From: an uncultured Methanomassiliicoccus sp. | GTDB lineage: Archaea > Thermoplasmatota > Thermoplasmata > Methanomassiliicoccales > Methanomassiliicoccaceae | Reading direction: 5' to 3' | Assembly: GCA_944319735.1 (NCBI GenBank) | Contig: CALUEU010000001.1 | Coordinates: 310,001 to 374,000, forward strand | Length of the DNA: 64,000 nucleotides | In this document: positions 56,271 through 64,000 of the stretch, piece after piece | How positions within the stretch are numbered: the stretch's first letter is position 1 | Layout of the letters: each line of letters opens with the position of its first letter | The notes under the pieces: generated by a model | Databases searched by the model: none | Seen by the model: only the letters and a program-made list of their open reading frames with translations | What the model was told of the DNA's origin: nothing | Position numbers and translations under genes: made by a program

Positions 56271-56690
56271 TGCAAAAATGGCTGAATCAGATGTGACGAT
56301 GCTTCAAAAGAGGTTAAAAACAACCTCTATAAGAGTCATAGCAGACGAAATAACATAAAATTCACTGCAAAATATGTTGCTGGCCGCTGACTTCATTGTT
56401 TGCATAACAGCCAGAAATTGAAAACATACAGTCGTCATCAACGCAGAAGATAGTATCCAGGAAAAGAGTGCATGAAGTGTCTAAAAACTCTGAATTTGAT
56501 GAACTAGCAAATAGCAGATCTTGTCATTATAAGTGTGCATTGTTTCTCTCATCTAATGCGTTTTGAATCATGCGAAAACTCATTGAAAATGAATGATTTT
56601 TGTCATTTTTCTTGAGTTTTGAAGTTTCTTTTATTTTTTTCCCCTATTAAAACTATCGAAAAGCCAGATTTTTATATTGAGTGATTCAAA

Positions 56691-56710
56691 AAAAGTATTG
56701 AAATACTTTT
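56691..56710. promoter_or_regulatory. Perfect 20-base dyad before the small-gene cluster
   Basis: AAAAGTATT and AATACTTTT with a two-base centre. It lies just upstream of a TATA-like TTAGATATAG and the cluster starting at 56756. It may bind the small wHTH protein encoded at 57167. Confidence 0.5.
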
Positions 56711-56755
56711 GTTAGATATAGTGATCAAGAACAAAAAAAGGAGGTAAATCAAAAA

Positions 56756-57004
56756 ATGGAAAAATCAAAGAACACTGCTTATCTGAATGAACTTTTGAAA
56801 AGAAAAACTGCTGCAAAATATCCCTTTTTAGAGTTAACCAGCATGATGCTGGCAGTAATGATGATCTGCATACAAACCTACACATCTTCAATTAAACAGC
56901 CATCTCTTAGAACTTATGCAGAATTGAATGTCATTGATGATGAAAATGAGCATTTGTATGTGGATGAAAAAACATTGAGAAATCAAAAAATGCCTGCTGA
57001 ATGA
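56756..57004 (+). CDS. Small protein of unknown function (82 residues)
   Basis: A basic N-terminus, then a Met-rich hydrophobic middle (FLELTSMMLAVMMICIQTY) and an acidic C-terminus. Not recognised. The ATG at 56756 follows a perfect AGGAGGT. Its stop overlaps the start of the next small gene (ATGA), whose product resembles its middle part. First gene of a three-gene cluster with a wHTH protein. Confidence 0.5.
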   Translation: MEKSKNTAYLNELLKRKTAAKYPFLELTSMMLAVMMICIQTYTSSIKQPSLRTYAELNVIDDENEHLYVDEKTLRNQKMPAE

Positions 57005-57162
57005 TGAAACATTATCACGGTCTGATAAAATTTTTAGCTGGTAGACAGCATGATAAGTCAAACTGCACGTTTGCAGAGATTGATCTGCTATCGATGATTA
57101 TGATGAAACTCAGAAGTTTGGTGACAAAATCAAATACAAATAGATTGATTCGCACATGGTGA
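57001..57162 (+). CDS. Small protein of unknown function (53 residues)
   Basis: Reads MMKHYHGLIKFLAGR then a segment FAEIDLLSMIMMKLR that parallels FLELTSMMLAVMM of the preceding protein, suggesting a duplicated small gene. It overlaps the upstream stop as ATGA and ends four bases before the wHTH gene, whose ribosome site GGTGA includes its stop codon. No family is recognised. Confidence 0.45.
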   Translation: MMKHYHGLIKFLAGRQHDKSNCTFAEIDLLSMIMMKLRSLVTKSNTNRLIRTW

Positions 57163-57166
57163 AAAT

Positions 57167-57349
57167 ATGGCGGTTAAAGACGATGTTTTGAAAGCCATGA
57201 ATGAAAATGGAAAGCCCATGAGCGCAGGTGAAGTTGAAAAAGCACTTGGAATTGACAGAAAAGAAATTGATAAGGCTTTTAAAGAATTGAAAGCAGAAGG
57301 CGCGATTGTTTCTCCTGTTCGCTGCAAGTGGGAACCCGCTAAAAAATAA
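57167..57349 (+). CDS. Small winged-helix protein
   Basis: A 60-residue single wHTH domain: KDDVLKAMNENGKPMSAGEVEKALGIDRKEIDKAFKELKAEGAIVSP, with Lys/Glu-rich helices and a Cys near the end. It likely binds DNA. The ATG at 57167 follows GGTGAAAAT. Third gene of the cluster; the dyad at 56691 is a possible target, inferred from position. Confidence 0.6.
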   Translation: MAVKDDVLKAMNENGKPMSAGEVEKALGIDRKEIDKAFKELKAEGAIVSPVRCKWEPAKK

Positions 57350-57443
57350 TTTCAGCAAAGATGCAGACACAGTTTGCTTCTGCTGACAAAAACCATTTTC
57401 TAAATTATTTACTGTAGGAGACAAGAACAAAGGAGGGTATGTC

Positions 57444-58217
57444 GTGGATTTAACAGGTGAGGGAATAAAACAGGAAATCATTAAAAAAGCACAAGATTTA
57501 GGTGCCAACATCGTCCGTTCCTGTTCCGTTTCAAAATGGAAAGAGATTCCGATACAAGAACCTGAGTTCTGGCCTCAGAATATTTGGCCATGGGTGAAGA
57601 ATGTTGTTGTTCTTGGAATTCCACTTTATGCGCCAATGATTGATACCACTCCGTCTATGGTTTATCAAGAGCTATACAATACAAGCAACAGAGTTCTTGA
57701 TGATATTGCATATCATTTAACGAATTATATAACAACAAAGCAGGGATACAGAGCACTTTATTTCCCTCGAGACTGTTATTACAACATTGACGTTTTGATT
57801 AACAATCCGAATGCGGCTTTCTCTCATGTCGTGGCTGCATATTATGCTGGTGTTGGAAGCATAGGCGACAGTCATAATCTCATTACCAAAGAATTTGGAC
57901 CACGCGTCAGGCTTGTTTCCATTCTCACGGATGCTCCGATCCCACCAGATGAAATATATGAAAGTAATATCTGCATTCACTGCGGAAAATGTCTCAAAAA
58001 ATGTCCTGCACAATGTTTTACAGAAAGCAAAGACCGCATATATGAAATGGATAAAGAAAAATGCACGAGGCATCACCTCGAAATAAAAAATCAGCATCAT
58101 TGGCCTTGCGGGATTTGTGCAAGCGTCTGCCCCGTTGGTGATGATCTTAAAAAATATCATGGTGCAGAAACCGTGTCTGATGAAGGTGTCAAACACTGTC
58201 AGAAACACGGTTCGTGA
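57444..58217 (+). CDS. Epoxyqueuosine reductase-like 4Fe-4S protein
   Basis: A 257-residue protein resembling the QueG/iron-sulfur corrinoid fold: VVVLGIPLYAPMIDTTPS near the front, the middle GYRALYFPRDCYYNIDVL and VVAAYYAGVGSIGDSHNLIT, and two C-terminal [4Fe-4S] motifs, CIHCGKCLKKCP and CGICASVCP. It is shorter than typical QueG and is probably a corrinoid- or redox-linked relative rather than a queuosine enzyme. It starts with GTG at 57444 after GGAGGG. Confidence 0.75.
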   Translation: MDLTGEGIKQEIIKKAQDLGANIVRSCSVSKWKEIPIQEPEFWPQNIWPWVKNVVVLGIPLYAPMIDTTPSMVYQELYNTSNRVLDDIAYHLTNYITTKQGYRALYFPRDCYYNIDVLINNPNAAFSHVVAAYYAGVGSIGDSHNLITKEFGPRVRLVSILTDAPIPPDEIYESNICIHCGKCLKKCPAQCFTESKDRIYEMDKEKCTRHHLEIKNQHHWPCGICASVCPVGDDLKKYHGAETVSDEGVKHCQKHGS

Positions 58218-58241
58218 ACGGCAGTTTACTGCTTTTCCATA

Positions 58242-59473
58242 TTACTCTGACATCATGAAGTCAATGATATTCTGTTGACGGATTCCGCCGCGGTTGATGT
58301 TGATCAGCGAATCTGTAGATATTATGATCTTATTGTAATTGTCTTCAATCGCTTCCAATGGTGCAAATTCCCTGTCCATGTTGTCTTCAGTAAGAATGTA
58401 TGTAACTTGGACGTACAACCTATCATCATTTTTGTCTGCAACAAAGTCAACTTCAGCCCCTCTTTGTCTGCCAATGTAAACGGCGTATCCGCGCCTCAGT
58501 AATTCTAGGTAAACTGCATTTTCAAGAATACCAGCGATATCATTATCACGGTATCCTATGACAGCATGACGAAGGCCAAGATCAGAAAGATAATATTTTT
58601 CCTGCGTTTCAAGGATCTTCTTTCTTTTGATGTCATACCGGGATACTTTATGAGTTAGAAAAGCATCTTCAAGCATCTGCAAATAATTATACACCGTTTC
58701 TGAACTCAAGTTGTGTCCCTGATTCTTCAGAAAATCAGAAATTGTTTTGGCTGAAAATGTGTTTCCGATATTATCCATTACATAGTTTACAACACGCCTT
58801 AGAAGATTAGTGTCTCGGATATTATTCCGCGAGATTACATCTTCAAAAATAATTGTATCGAATGTATCATACAGATAAGGATTTAGGCAGTTTGCATCCC
58901 ACTTAACATCGTGTATGCCTGGTAAGCTTCCAAAATGTAAAAAGTTTTTAAAATGTTCCTGAAGCGTTAATTTTGATTCGTTTGGATTATGCTTTGAAAA
59001 ATCTAAGTATTCTTTGAAATTTAAAGGAAAGATTGGTATTTTTACATACCTTCCAGAAAGGAATGTCGCTAATTCACCAGATAACAGATGCGCATTGGAC
59101 CCTGTAATAAAAATATCACAGTCAAAATCCACACGGAATGAGTTGACTGCTTTTTCCCAGCCTGTTACTTCTTGAATCTCATCTAAAAGAATGTAAAGTC
59201 TTCCTTCTACATTTTCAGCATATTTGCGGACCTCTGTATAAAGTGCATGATATTCTTTCAGATGTTCACATTGCATTGATTCAAAATTTAAGTAGAATAT
59301 ATTTTCTGAACTTATGCTACGCTTGCTTAATTCATCCTTCAGCAGCATTAATAAGAAGCTTTTTCCACTCCCGCCTCATTCCTGTTAGAGCTTTAATTAC
59401 AGGCGTGTCAATGTAATCTCTAATGATCCGCCATATACCGTTCACGAGGAATTAGGAAGCCGGATTCTGTCAT
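58242..59473 (-). pseudogene. AAA_14/DUF4143 ATPase (copy 3) with two frameshifts
   Basis: Codes LKDELSKRSISSENIFYLNF onward with YILLDEIQ, IFITGSNAHLLSGELATFLSGR and the DUF4143 region to 58242. Upstream the frame is broken twice. From ATG 59473 the reading MTESGFLIPRERYMAD shifts near 59424-59430 to RDYIDTPVIKALTGMRR. After GMRR a second one-base change (about 59369-59373) restores SGKSFLLM of the Walker A motif. Removing two bases would give an intact ~410-residue ATPase. The truncated ORF from 59348 lacks the P-loop. Confidence 0.75.
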
Positions 59474-59819
59474 ACTCATTACGATAATTATTAGCTACTA
59501 GATATATGCATAGTTTCTTTCATAATCTGAAAAATTGTCAAATTTTGATTAAAGTTTCTTCTATAGAGGAAACTATTGTAAAAAATTATGATTATTTCTT
59601 TTGTAGCCGAAAAATGTAGGCGTTTTACTTTATTTCTATTCAAAAGTTAATTTGATTTTTCATCTGCTTTATTCTAAAGATGATAAATAAATTGTACAAT
59701 TAACATGCAATGAAATATTCATAACAGATCAAAACTGCATTTTAGAATTGTGACTGCGTTGGAACTCAAAAACATGCTGTTGTTTATATCATCTTAATGC
59801 ATTTCGCTTTTGAATTAAT
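59474..59819. other. Gene-free AT-rich gap
   Basis: A 346-base AT-rich stretch between the divergent ATPase pseudogene and the Schlafen-type gene. It must hold the promoter of the latter; I see no reading frame or clear repeat. Confidence 0.5.
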
Positions 59820-61154
59820 ATGGAATCGCAGGATGAAGAGTGGAAGAGAGCGTGGAAATCAGAGTATCTGAAAACCATATGTGCATTCTATAACAGCACG
59901 GGCGGCAGGATGATCATCGGCAAAGATGATAATGGAACTGTCATCGGAGTTTCTGACCCTCGCAGACTTTTAAAGGAGATTCCTGATACGATTAACAACA
60001 GCCTTGGAATTTCTGCCACTGTAACTGCAGAAGAAATTGATGGCAAAACCTGCATCATAATAAAAGTCCCAAAAGGGAGACACTTCGTAGATTATGATGG
60101 CAGGTATTATGACCGCTGCGGCAGCACTACTCATTTGATAAGAGGAGATGCTCTGAAAAAAATAATTATTGAAGATGGAAGAGGAAAATTCTGGATGGAT
60201 CTTCCCTGCGATTTGAAAGTAAGTAGTATTTCTAAAGAAGCTGTTTCATATTTTGTAACTAAAGGAAAAGAAGCAAAGAGAATTTCTTCAGCCATAAATG
60301 AAAAAGATGTCAATGCGGTTTTACAAAGATTCGACATGGTATCAAAAGACAAGAAGATAACATATGCCGCTGCATTTATGTTTTCACAGAATCCAAGGAA
60401 AGTTAATAACGGTGCGTTTCTGAAGATTGGCGAGTTTAATTCAAAAGGCATTCTTTTACGAGAAGATTATGTTGAGGAACCATTCATAATGATTCCAGAT
60501 AAAGCTCTGTCAATATTATATGACAAATACATCCCTCCAATATTCGATTATGTAGGTGCCTCGCGCATACTCTCTTACAAATATCCTGTCGAAGCAGTCA
60601 GAGAACTTATTGTAAATGCGATCTGTCATAAAAATTACATACATAGAGAACCTATTACTGTGTCAGTCTATCCTGATAGAATTGAGATCTATTGTTTTGG
60701 AGGTCTCCCTGAAGGATGGACGGAAAAGACTCTCAAAGGTAAGCATTCATCAGTCAGACGAAATGAAACTCTAGCAGAAGTATTTCATGAAGCTGGATTT
60801 GTAGAGAACTGGGCTCAAGGCATAGGCAAAGTAATGGACGAATGCAAAAAGAATGGAAACCCCGAACCGAGATTTTCTCAGTATCTAAATGGCCTTGAAG
60901 CTACACTGTATGAAAAGAGAGATAAAAAAACAAATGAAATTCTTGCAAACATTAACCCTACACGCGCTAAAACTCAAGATATAATTCTCAGCCTTATTGC
61001 TAATGATCCTACGATTTCAGCCATGGCGATGGCTCAATCAATAGGTGTCACTGAAAGAACTATACTTTCTAATTTATCAAAACTTACATCTGCAGGAAAA
61101 ATAAAAAGAGAAGGCAGCAGAAAACAAGGTTCTTGGATAATAATTGGAAAATGA
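59820..61154 (+). CDS. Schlafen AlbA_2-type ATP-binding regulator
   Basis: A 444-residue protein. The N-terminal AlbA_2 domain has EYLKTICAFYNSTGGRMIIGKDDNG. The centre has a GHKL-type ATP-binding region (VEAVRELIVNAICHKNYIHREPITVSVYPDRIEIYCFGGLP) of the HATPase_c_4 group. The C-terminus is a winged helix (MAMAQSIGVTERTILSNLSKLTSAGKI). These proteins are thought to be DNA-binding regulators. Start at ATG 59820; no clear ribosome site. Confidence 0.85.
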   Translation: MESQDEEWKRAWKSEYLKTICAFYNSTGGRMIIGKDDNGTVIGVSDPRRLLKEIPDTINNSLGISATVTAEEIDGKTCIIIKVPKGRHFVDYDGRYYDRCGSTTHLIRGDALKKIIIEDGRGKFWMDLPCDLKVSSISKEAVSYFVTKGKEAKRISSAINEKDVNAVLQRFDMVSKDKKITYAAAFMFSQNPRKVNNGAFLKIGEFNSKGILLREDYVEEPFIMIPDKALSILYDKYIPPIFDYVGASRILSYKYPVEAVRELIVNAICHKNYIHREPITVSVYPDRIEIYCFGGLPEGWTEKTLKGKHSSVRRNETLAEVFHEAGFVENWAQGIGKVMDECKKNGNPEPRFSQYLNGLEATLYEKRDKKTNEILANINPTRAKTQDIILSLIANDPTISAMAMAQSIGVTERTILSNLSKLTSAGKIKREGSRKQGSWIIIGK

Positions 61155-61369
61155 GTTAGTTAAAAATATATTATAATAACAATATAAAACGAATTAGAGC
61201 AGAACAATCACCCAAAATATCACACTAAGAAATAGAGAATTAAATTTAATCAGAGGCTACGTCAGATTAAAACATTAAAAAATTCGTGGTTATTAGAGCT
61301 GAATTTATACAAATGAATGTACAGATAGTGATGTTTTTCGTTTGTGCATATTGATTGAATTTTGATATG

Positions 61370-61437
61370 GGATAAACTTCAGGATAAACTTCAGGATAAA
61401 CTTCAGGATAAACTTCAGGATAAACTTCAGGATAAAA
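61370..61437. repeat. Five tandem copies of GGATAAACTTCA
   Basis: Five exact copies (61370-61429) of the 12-base unit followed by a partial copy. The period is a multiple of three; the frame reads repeated DKLQ with no start codon in front. Confidence 0.85.
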
Positions 61438-61511
61438 ACTCTTACAGATTAGCAGAGATGATTATCTGGCTATTTCACATATTTGATTGATTGCAGTGTA
61501 AATTGCAGTGT

Positions 61512-61540
61512 AAAAATGAGTTTGATTCAAACTCATTTTT
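61512..61540 (+). terminator. Perfect 12-base hairpin with T run
   Basis: AAAAATGAGTTT and its complement with a GATTC loop, followed by T residues. It could end transcription from the repeat-bearing stretch. Confidence 0.55.
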
Positions 61541-61697
61541 TAGACATGCATCAAATAATATTTTTTATGATTATATTGTAGATAATTTAACTCAATGAAA
61601 GTGAGTGTTTTTTTAGAGATTGTCTCTTAATTGATTGTCATTGCGCTTAAACTACAGTGTAATAATATTTTTAGTGCATTGATGATATGCAGATGCG

Positions 61698-62420
61698 ATG
61701 GCAGACTCTTTGAATGCAAAACATCAAGTTGAAGAAGATACAAGCGGGAAGAAAGTTACGATGGTCATCGCACTTGCAGTTACATTCGTTATGCTGCTGA
61801 TCATTTCACTTTCTGTGAGTCTTTTAACCCGCGACAAGTCGATTGAAGTGCAATTGTATGGTCTCATAACCTGCATGATTCTCATCATAGCAGCGTTGAT
61901 AATCGGCATATTTCTCTTAATCTATGTGCCGCGTAAACTGCGTAAGTTCAATGAAGAGTTGAGTGAGACTGTCAAGGCGCTTAGGTTGGATATCGGCCAC
62001 TGCTATTTTGACGAAGCTGAAAAGAAACTGATTACTGCAGAGGGATATGGCAATAAATCTTACGACATGGAGGTTTTAGATAAAATCATATATGACAAAA
62101 AAGAAGCTTCTGAATTTTATTTAGCTTACATCAATGTTGACAAGAAGAATAGAGTCGATGTGTATGTTTCCATGGAGTCTGTCAGCAAAGACGATGCTGT
62201 GAAGATATTCAACACTGAAAACAACAATATGATGATTAATTTATATGCACCAAGCAGGGAAACTGCATATGAGCTGGTTAAAGAAATCAGTGTTGATGAA
62301 GAGATCATTGAACATACTGATCTGAAAGAGAGTTCACTGAAAATTAAGCATTTTCATCATCCCCAATATGAAGCTGATGAAAAATACCCCGTGCAAATTT
62401 TCTACGGAATTTCTGATTGA
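61698..62420 (+). CDS. Membrane protein with soluble C-terminal domain, unknown
   Basis: A 240-residue protein. Two hydrophobic helices (about residues 21-43 and 54-76) form a hairpin at the membrane; the following ~165 residues are soluble and mixed alpha/beta (VKALRLDIGHCYFDEAEKK, DVYVSMESVSKDDAVKIF, with a His-rich KHFHHPQ near the end). No family is recognised. The start at ATG 61698 has no strong ribosome site. It has no operon partner on the plus strand before the candidate RNA. Confidence 0.55.
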   Translation: MADSLNAKHQVEEDTSGKKVTMVIALAVTFVMLLIISLSVSLLTRDKSIEVQLYGLITCMILIIAALIIGIFLLIYVPRKLRKFNEELSETVKALRLDIGHCYFDEAEKKLITAEGYGNKSYDMEVLDKIIYDKKEASEFYLAYINVDKKNRVDVYVSMESVSKDDAVKIFNTENNNMMINLYAPSRETAYELVKEISVDEEIIEHTDLKESSLKIKHFHHPQYEADEKYPVQIFYGISD

Positions 62421-62478
62421 AAATATACAAAAAATCTGCAGTGAGATTATTATCTGCTGCAGAATCCAATCTTAACAT

Positions 62479-62487
62479 CTAATATAA
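62479..62487 (+). promoter_or_regulatory. TATA box of the candidate four-way-junction RNA
   Basis: TAATATAAC about 24 bases upstream of the outer stem of the RNA starting near 62505. Confidence 0.5.
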
Positions 62488-62504
62488 CCCTTGCCAATAT
62501 CAGG

Positions 62505-62627
62505 TATGACGGCGCTGCTGCGTTCTTGATGCCATGAGATCTTCCGCAGCAAGACTGACTGGTGAGCAAAAAAAGTCGATCTTACCGCGTCAGTTCTTCT
62601 GTAAGAACTTTAAAGCAGTGCCGTCAT
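62505..62627 (+). ncRNA. Candidate structured RNA with a four-helix junction
   Basis: About 122 bases. The outer stem TGACGGCGC (62507-62515) pairs with GTGCCGTCA (62618-62626) and can extend by CTGCT/AGCAG. Within are TGCTGCG/CGCAGCA (62516-62522, 62545-62551), a composite stem ACTGAC and GGTGAG with CTTACC and GTCAGT (62554-62566, 62581-62594), and TTCTT/AAGAA (62594-62598, 62603-62607). Some stems overlap, so alternative pairings exist. A TATA box and a following terminator-like hairpin support a gene. It does not resemble 5S rRNA despite the similar size. Confidence 0.5.
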
Positions 62628-62643
62628 TGATAAATGGTTTAAG

Positions 62644-62680
62644 ACTGCCAGACTAACTGGCAGTGTTTTGATTTTTATTT
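62644..62680 (+). terminator. Terminator hairpin after the candidate RNA
   Basis: ACTGCCAG and CTGGCAGT arms (62644-62651, 62657-62664) followed by GTTTTGATTTTTATTTT on the plus strand. Orientation favours the plus-strand RNA or the upstream membrane-protein gene rather than the minus-strand gene. Confidence 0.6.
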
Positions 62681-62686
62681 TAGAGT

Positions 62687-64000
62687 TTAAGCTACTACTT
62701 TCTGAGTCTGGAGATCGAAGTAGAGTGGAATTGACGCTGGGGTGTTTTTGTAACCGTTTGCTTCCAGTGATTCAACGTGAGATGTGGTAGCGGTTGTGCC
62801 AATTGTTATCTGGTTCAGATTTGTTTCATATTTGACAATGCCACCAAACTTACCTTCGATATCCAGAGTTGAGTTGCCTTTAAGAAGTATGTATGCTGCT
62901 GGTCTTTGTGGATAGGTTGTACCAGAAACATTTGGTTCATCCTCAAACTGATCGTAAAAGACAACTTTCTTACCATATGGTACAGTCAACGTCGCATCAC
63001 TGTAAACAGTAAGGGCAGATCCCGTAAGGAATTTGAAATCGTTGAGGAATGTGTAGTTTCCATTGTGTAATTCAAATTCAATATCACCATCTACTGGGAA
63101 TGTAAATCTGCTTGTTGACAGATCCTTGGAAACTCCAGAGAATGTGAAGTTTAATGTTGAATTCTCTGCTGTTGCTCCGCCGTAAATCTGAATTGTTGTT
63201 CTTCCCTTATCATCTGTAATTCCATTACTTGCTGCAGCATCGTATGTTTTGATTAAGTAAGCATTCGGTGCCAGCCTGATCAGACCATTGCTATTGTCAA
63301 TCAAGGGAAATACTGTGTAGTTAAAGGAGTTGGACCCATACATTTTCACATTGCCTGAGAATGAAGCGCCTGACTCTACTTTCACTGTTGTTTCGATGTT
63401 GTGGCAGTTATACTCATTCAGAGGGAAAGGATCATGATAATTATCAGCAAGAATTACATCAAATGCTCCTCCGATTAAGTTAAGAGCGTGAGATCCGCCT
63501 CTCCAACTTTCTATTACAAATAAGTCTCTTATTGCTCCACCAGACTTAGCTGTTACTTGTCCTGGTCCCGTGATGATTCCACAGTTATCAAGAAGTCCTC
63601 CATTCTCAACTACAATGTTTCCTGCTAAGTTGATCTGAGCATATCCTCCTCTAATATCCTGATCATAGTTTCCACCAGCAGGGTAGCCTGTAACTGCATT
63701 GACTAGGATGCTGCCTTTAACTGTCAGCGTTATGTCTTGAGGAATTGTTAAGGTTCTATATTGTGTCTTTACACTTGTTGTAGTTCCATCAGGATTGTGA
63801 CCTGAGACGTAACCTGGATCGTTATCCATACAGGGTATTAATAAAAATACACCTGCTGGAAGCTCAATATCCTCAATAAGTTCATAGTCATTTATCAAGA
63901 CTACTGTATCTCCAGGGTTTGCATCATATAATGCTTCTTCCAAGTAATAGTATTCTACATTACCAATCTTTGCTACAGGCTCATTTGCTGCAGATAATGC
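62687..64000 (-). CDS. Surface protein with beta-helix and repeats, N-terminus outside the window
   Basis: The frame is open to the right edge (the edge codon reads Ala), so the N-terminus and signal peptide are missing; 437 residues are visible. It begins PVAKIGNVEYYYLEEALYD, a segment typical of repeated surface proteins in these methanogens, then DANPGDTVVLINDYELIEDIELPAGVFLLIP and long N/G/T-rich beta-helix ladders (about residues 100-400), with a C-terminal LYFDLQTQKVV. No C-terminal membrane helix is seen. Confidence 0.75.
   Translation of the reverse strand, partial: ALSAANEPVAKIGNVEYYYLEEALYDANPGDTVVLINDYELIEDIELPAGVFLLIPCMDNDPGYVSGHNPDGTTTSVKTQYRTLTIPQDITLTVKGSILVNAVTGYPAGGNYDQDIRGGYAQINLAGNIVVENGGLLDNCGIITGPGQVTAKSGGAIRDLFVIESWRGGSHALNLIGGAFDVILADNYHDPFPLNEYNCHNIETTVKVESGASFSGNVKMYGSNSFNYTVFPLIDNSNGLIRLAPNAYLIKTYDAAASNGITDDKGRTTIQIYGGATAENSTLNFTFSGVSKDLSTSRFTFPVDGDIEFELHNGNYTFLNDFKFLTGSALTVYSDATLTVPYGKKVVFYDQFEDEPNVSGTTYPQRPAAYILLKGNSTLDIEGKFGGIVKYETNLNQITIGTTATTSHVESLEANGYKNTPASIPLYFDLQTQKVVA

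Larger units (their letters stand above)
61155..61697. other. Gene-poor gap with a 12-base tandem repeat
   Basis: Apart from the repeat at 61370-61437 and the hairpin at 61512-61540, this AT-rich stretch shows no credible gene. A short frame through the repeat reads DKLQ four residues at a time and ends after ..LAEMIIWLFHIFD, without a clear start. Confidence 0.5.

Noticed and set aside
61370-61437. Possible CRISPR array
   Set aside because: The 12-base copies are exact and adjacent, with no spacers.
62505-62627. 5S rRNA, by size and junction
   Set aside because: The conserved archaeal 5S loop sequences are absent.

Overview
The window looks like chromosome of a methyl-reducing methanogenic archaeon, most likely of the order Methanomassiliicoccales (Methanomethylophilaceae type, gut-associated). 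The basis is a methyl-coenzyme M reductase operon in the order mcrB-mcrD-mcrG-mcrA without mcrC, a corrinoid-dependent methyl-transfer set (RamA-type activator, corrinoid protein, Zn-dependent methylcobamide:CoM methyltransferase), archaeal ribosomal protein L15e, archaeal TATA-type promoters, and genes that are either leaderless or carry strong Shine-Dalgarno sites. No pyrrolysine genes, rRNA or tRNA were found here. The species assignment is inference.

Layout. 1-7.1 kb: end of a G3E GTPase, sufCB (Fe-S assembly), membrane proteins, an MFS carrier, a NifX-like and an OsmC-like protein. 7.2-9.3 kb: a two-gene unit of an unrecognised acidic protein and an NYN/PIN-like nuclease. 9.5-17 kb: methanogenesis core, made of mcrBDGA plus a DUF2098 gene, with ycaO-tfuA (McrA thioglycine) just upstream and a divergent SAM methyltransferase. 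17-19 kb: a small anchored protein, an Lrp/AsnC regulator and a small wHTH-like protein with a perfect palindrome upstream. 19-23 kb: ramA, methyltransferase and corrinoid protein. 23-28.3 kb: nuclease and repair genes (metallophosphoesterase, RNase H-fold exonuclease, DHH/RecJ), argF, DUF308 and PPOX proteins. 28.5-36 kb: a surface-protein operon whose upstream reading frame is interrupted at a 12-C tract. 36-45.6 kb: antiporter, hydrolase, an RNase HI-RnlA/RnlB toxin-antitoxin pair, acyl-CoA ligase with cupin regulator, flavoprotein and peroxiredoxin, TspO, L15e.

45.6-64 kb is accessory in character. It holds a frameshifted MBL hydrolase, three DUF4143 ATPases (one broken by two frameshifts), candidate structured RNAs with TATA boxes at the right distance, a ThiI relative without its PP-loop, TauE/DUF1634, a hydantoinase-type protein, a 2-kb gene-free array of three ~0.45-kb repeats, a cluster of very small genes, a Schlafen-type ATPase, and the C-terminal part of another surface protein running off the right edge.

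How it fits together. Methyl groups enter on the corrinoid protein, which RamA keeps reduced. The Zn methyltransferase passes them to CoM and MCR reduces methyl-CoM. YcaO/TfuA, and possibly the neighbouring methyltransferase, modify McrA. Candidates for undescribed biology are the structured RNAs at 62505-62627 and 49105-49176, the C-tract locus before the surface operon, the RNase HI-RnlA fusion, the repeated WYFSFDD surface module, the NYN two-gene unit, and a shared 3'-end motif on the three methanogenesis transcripts. All RNA structures and homologies were worked out by eye and are untested.
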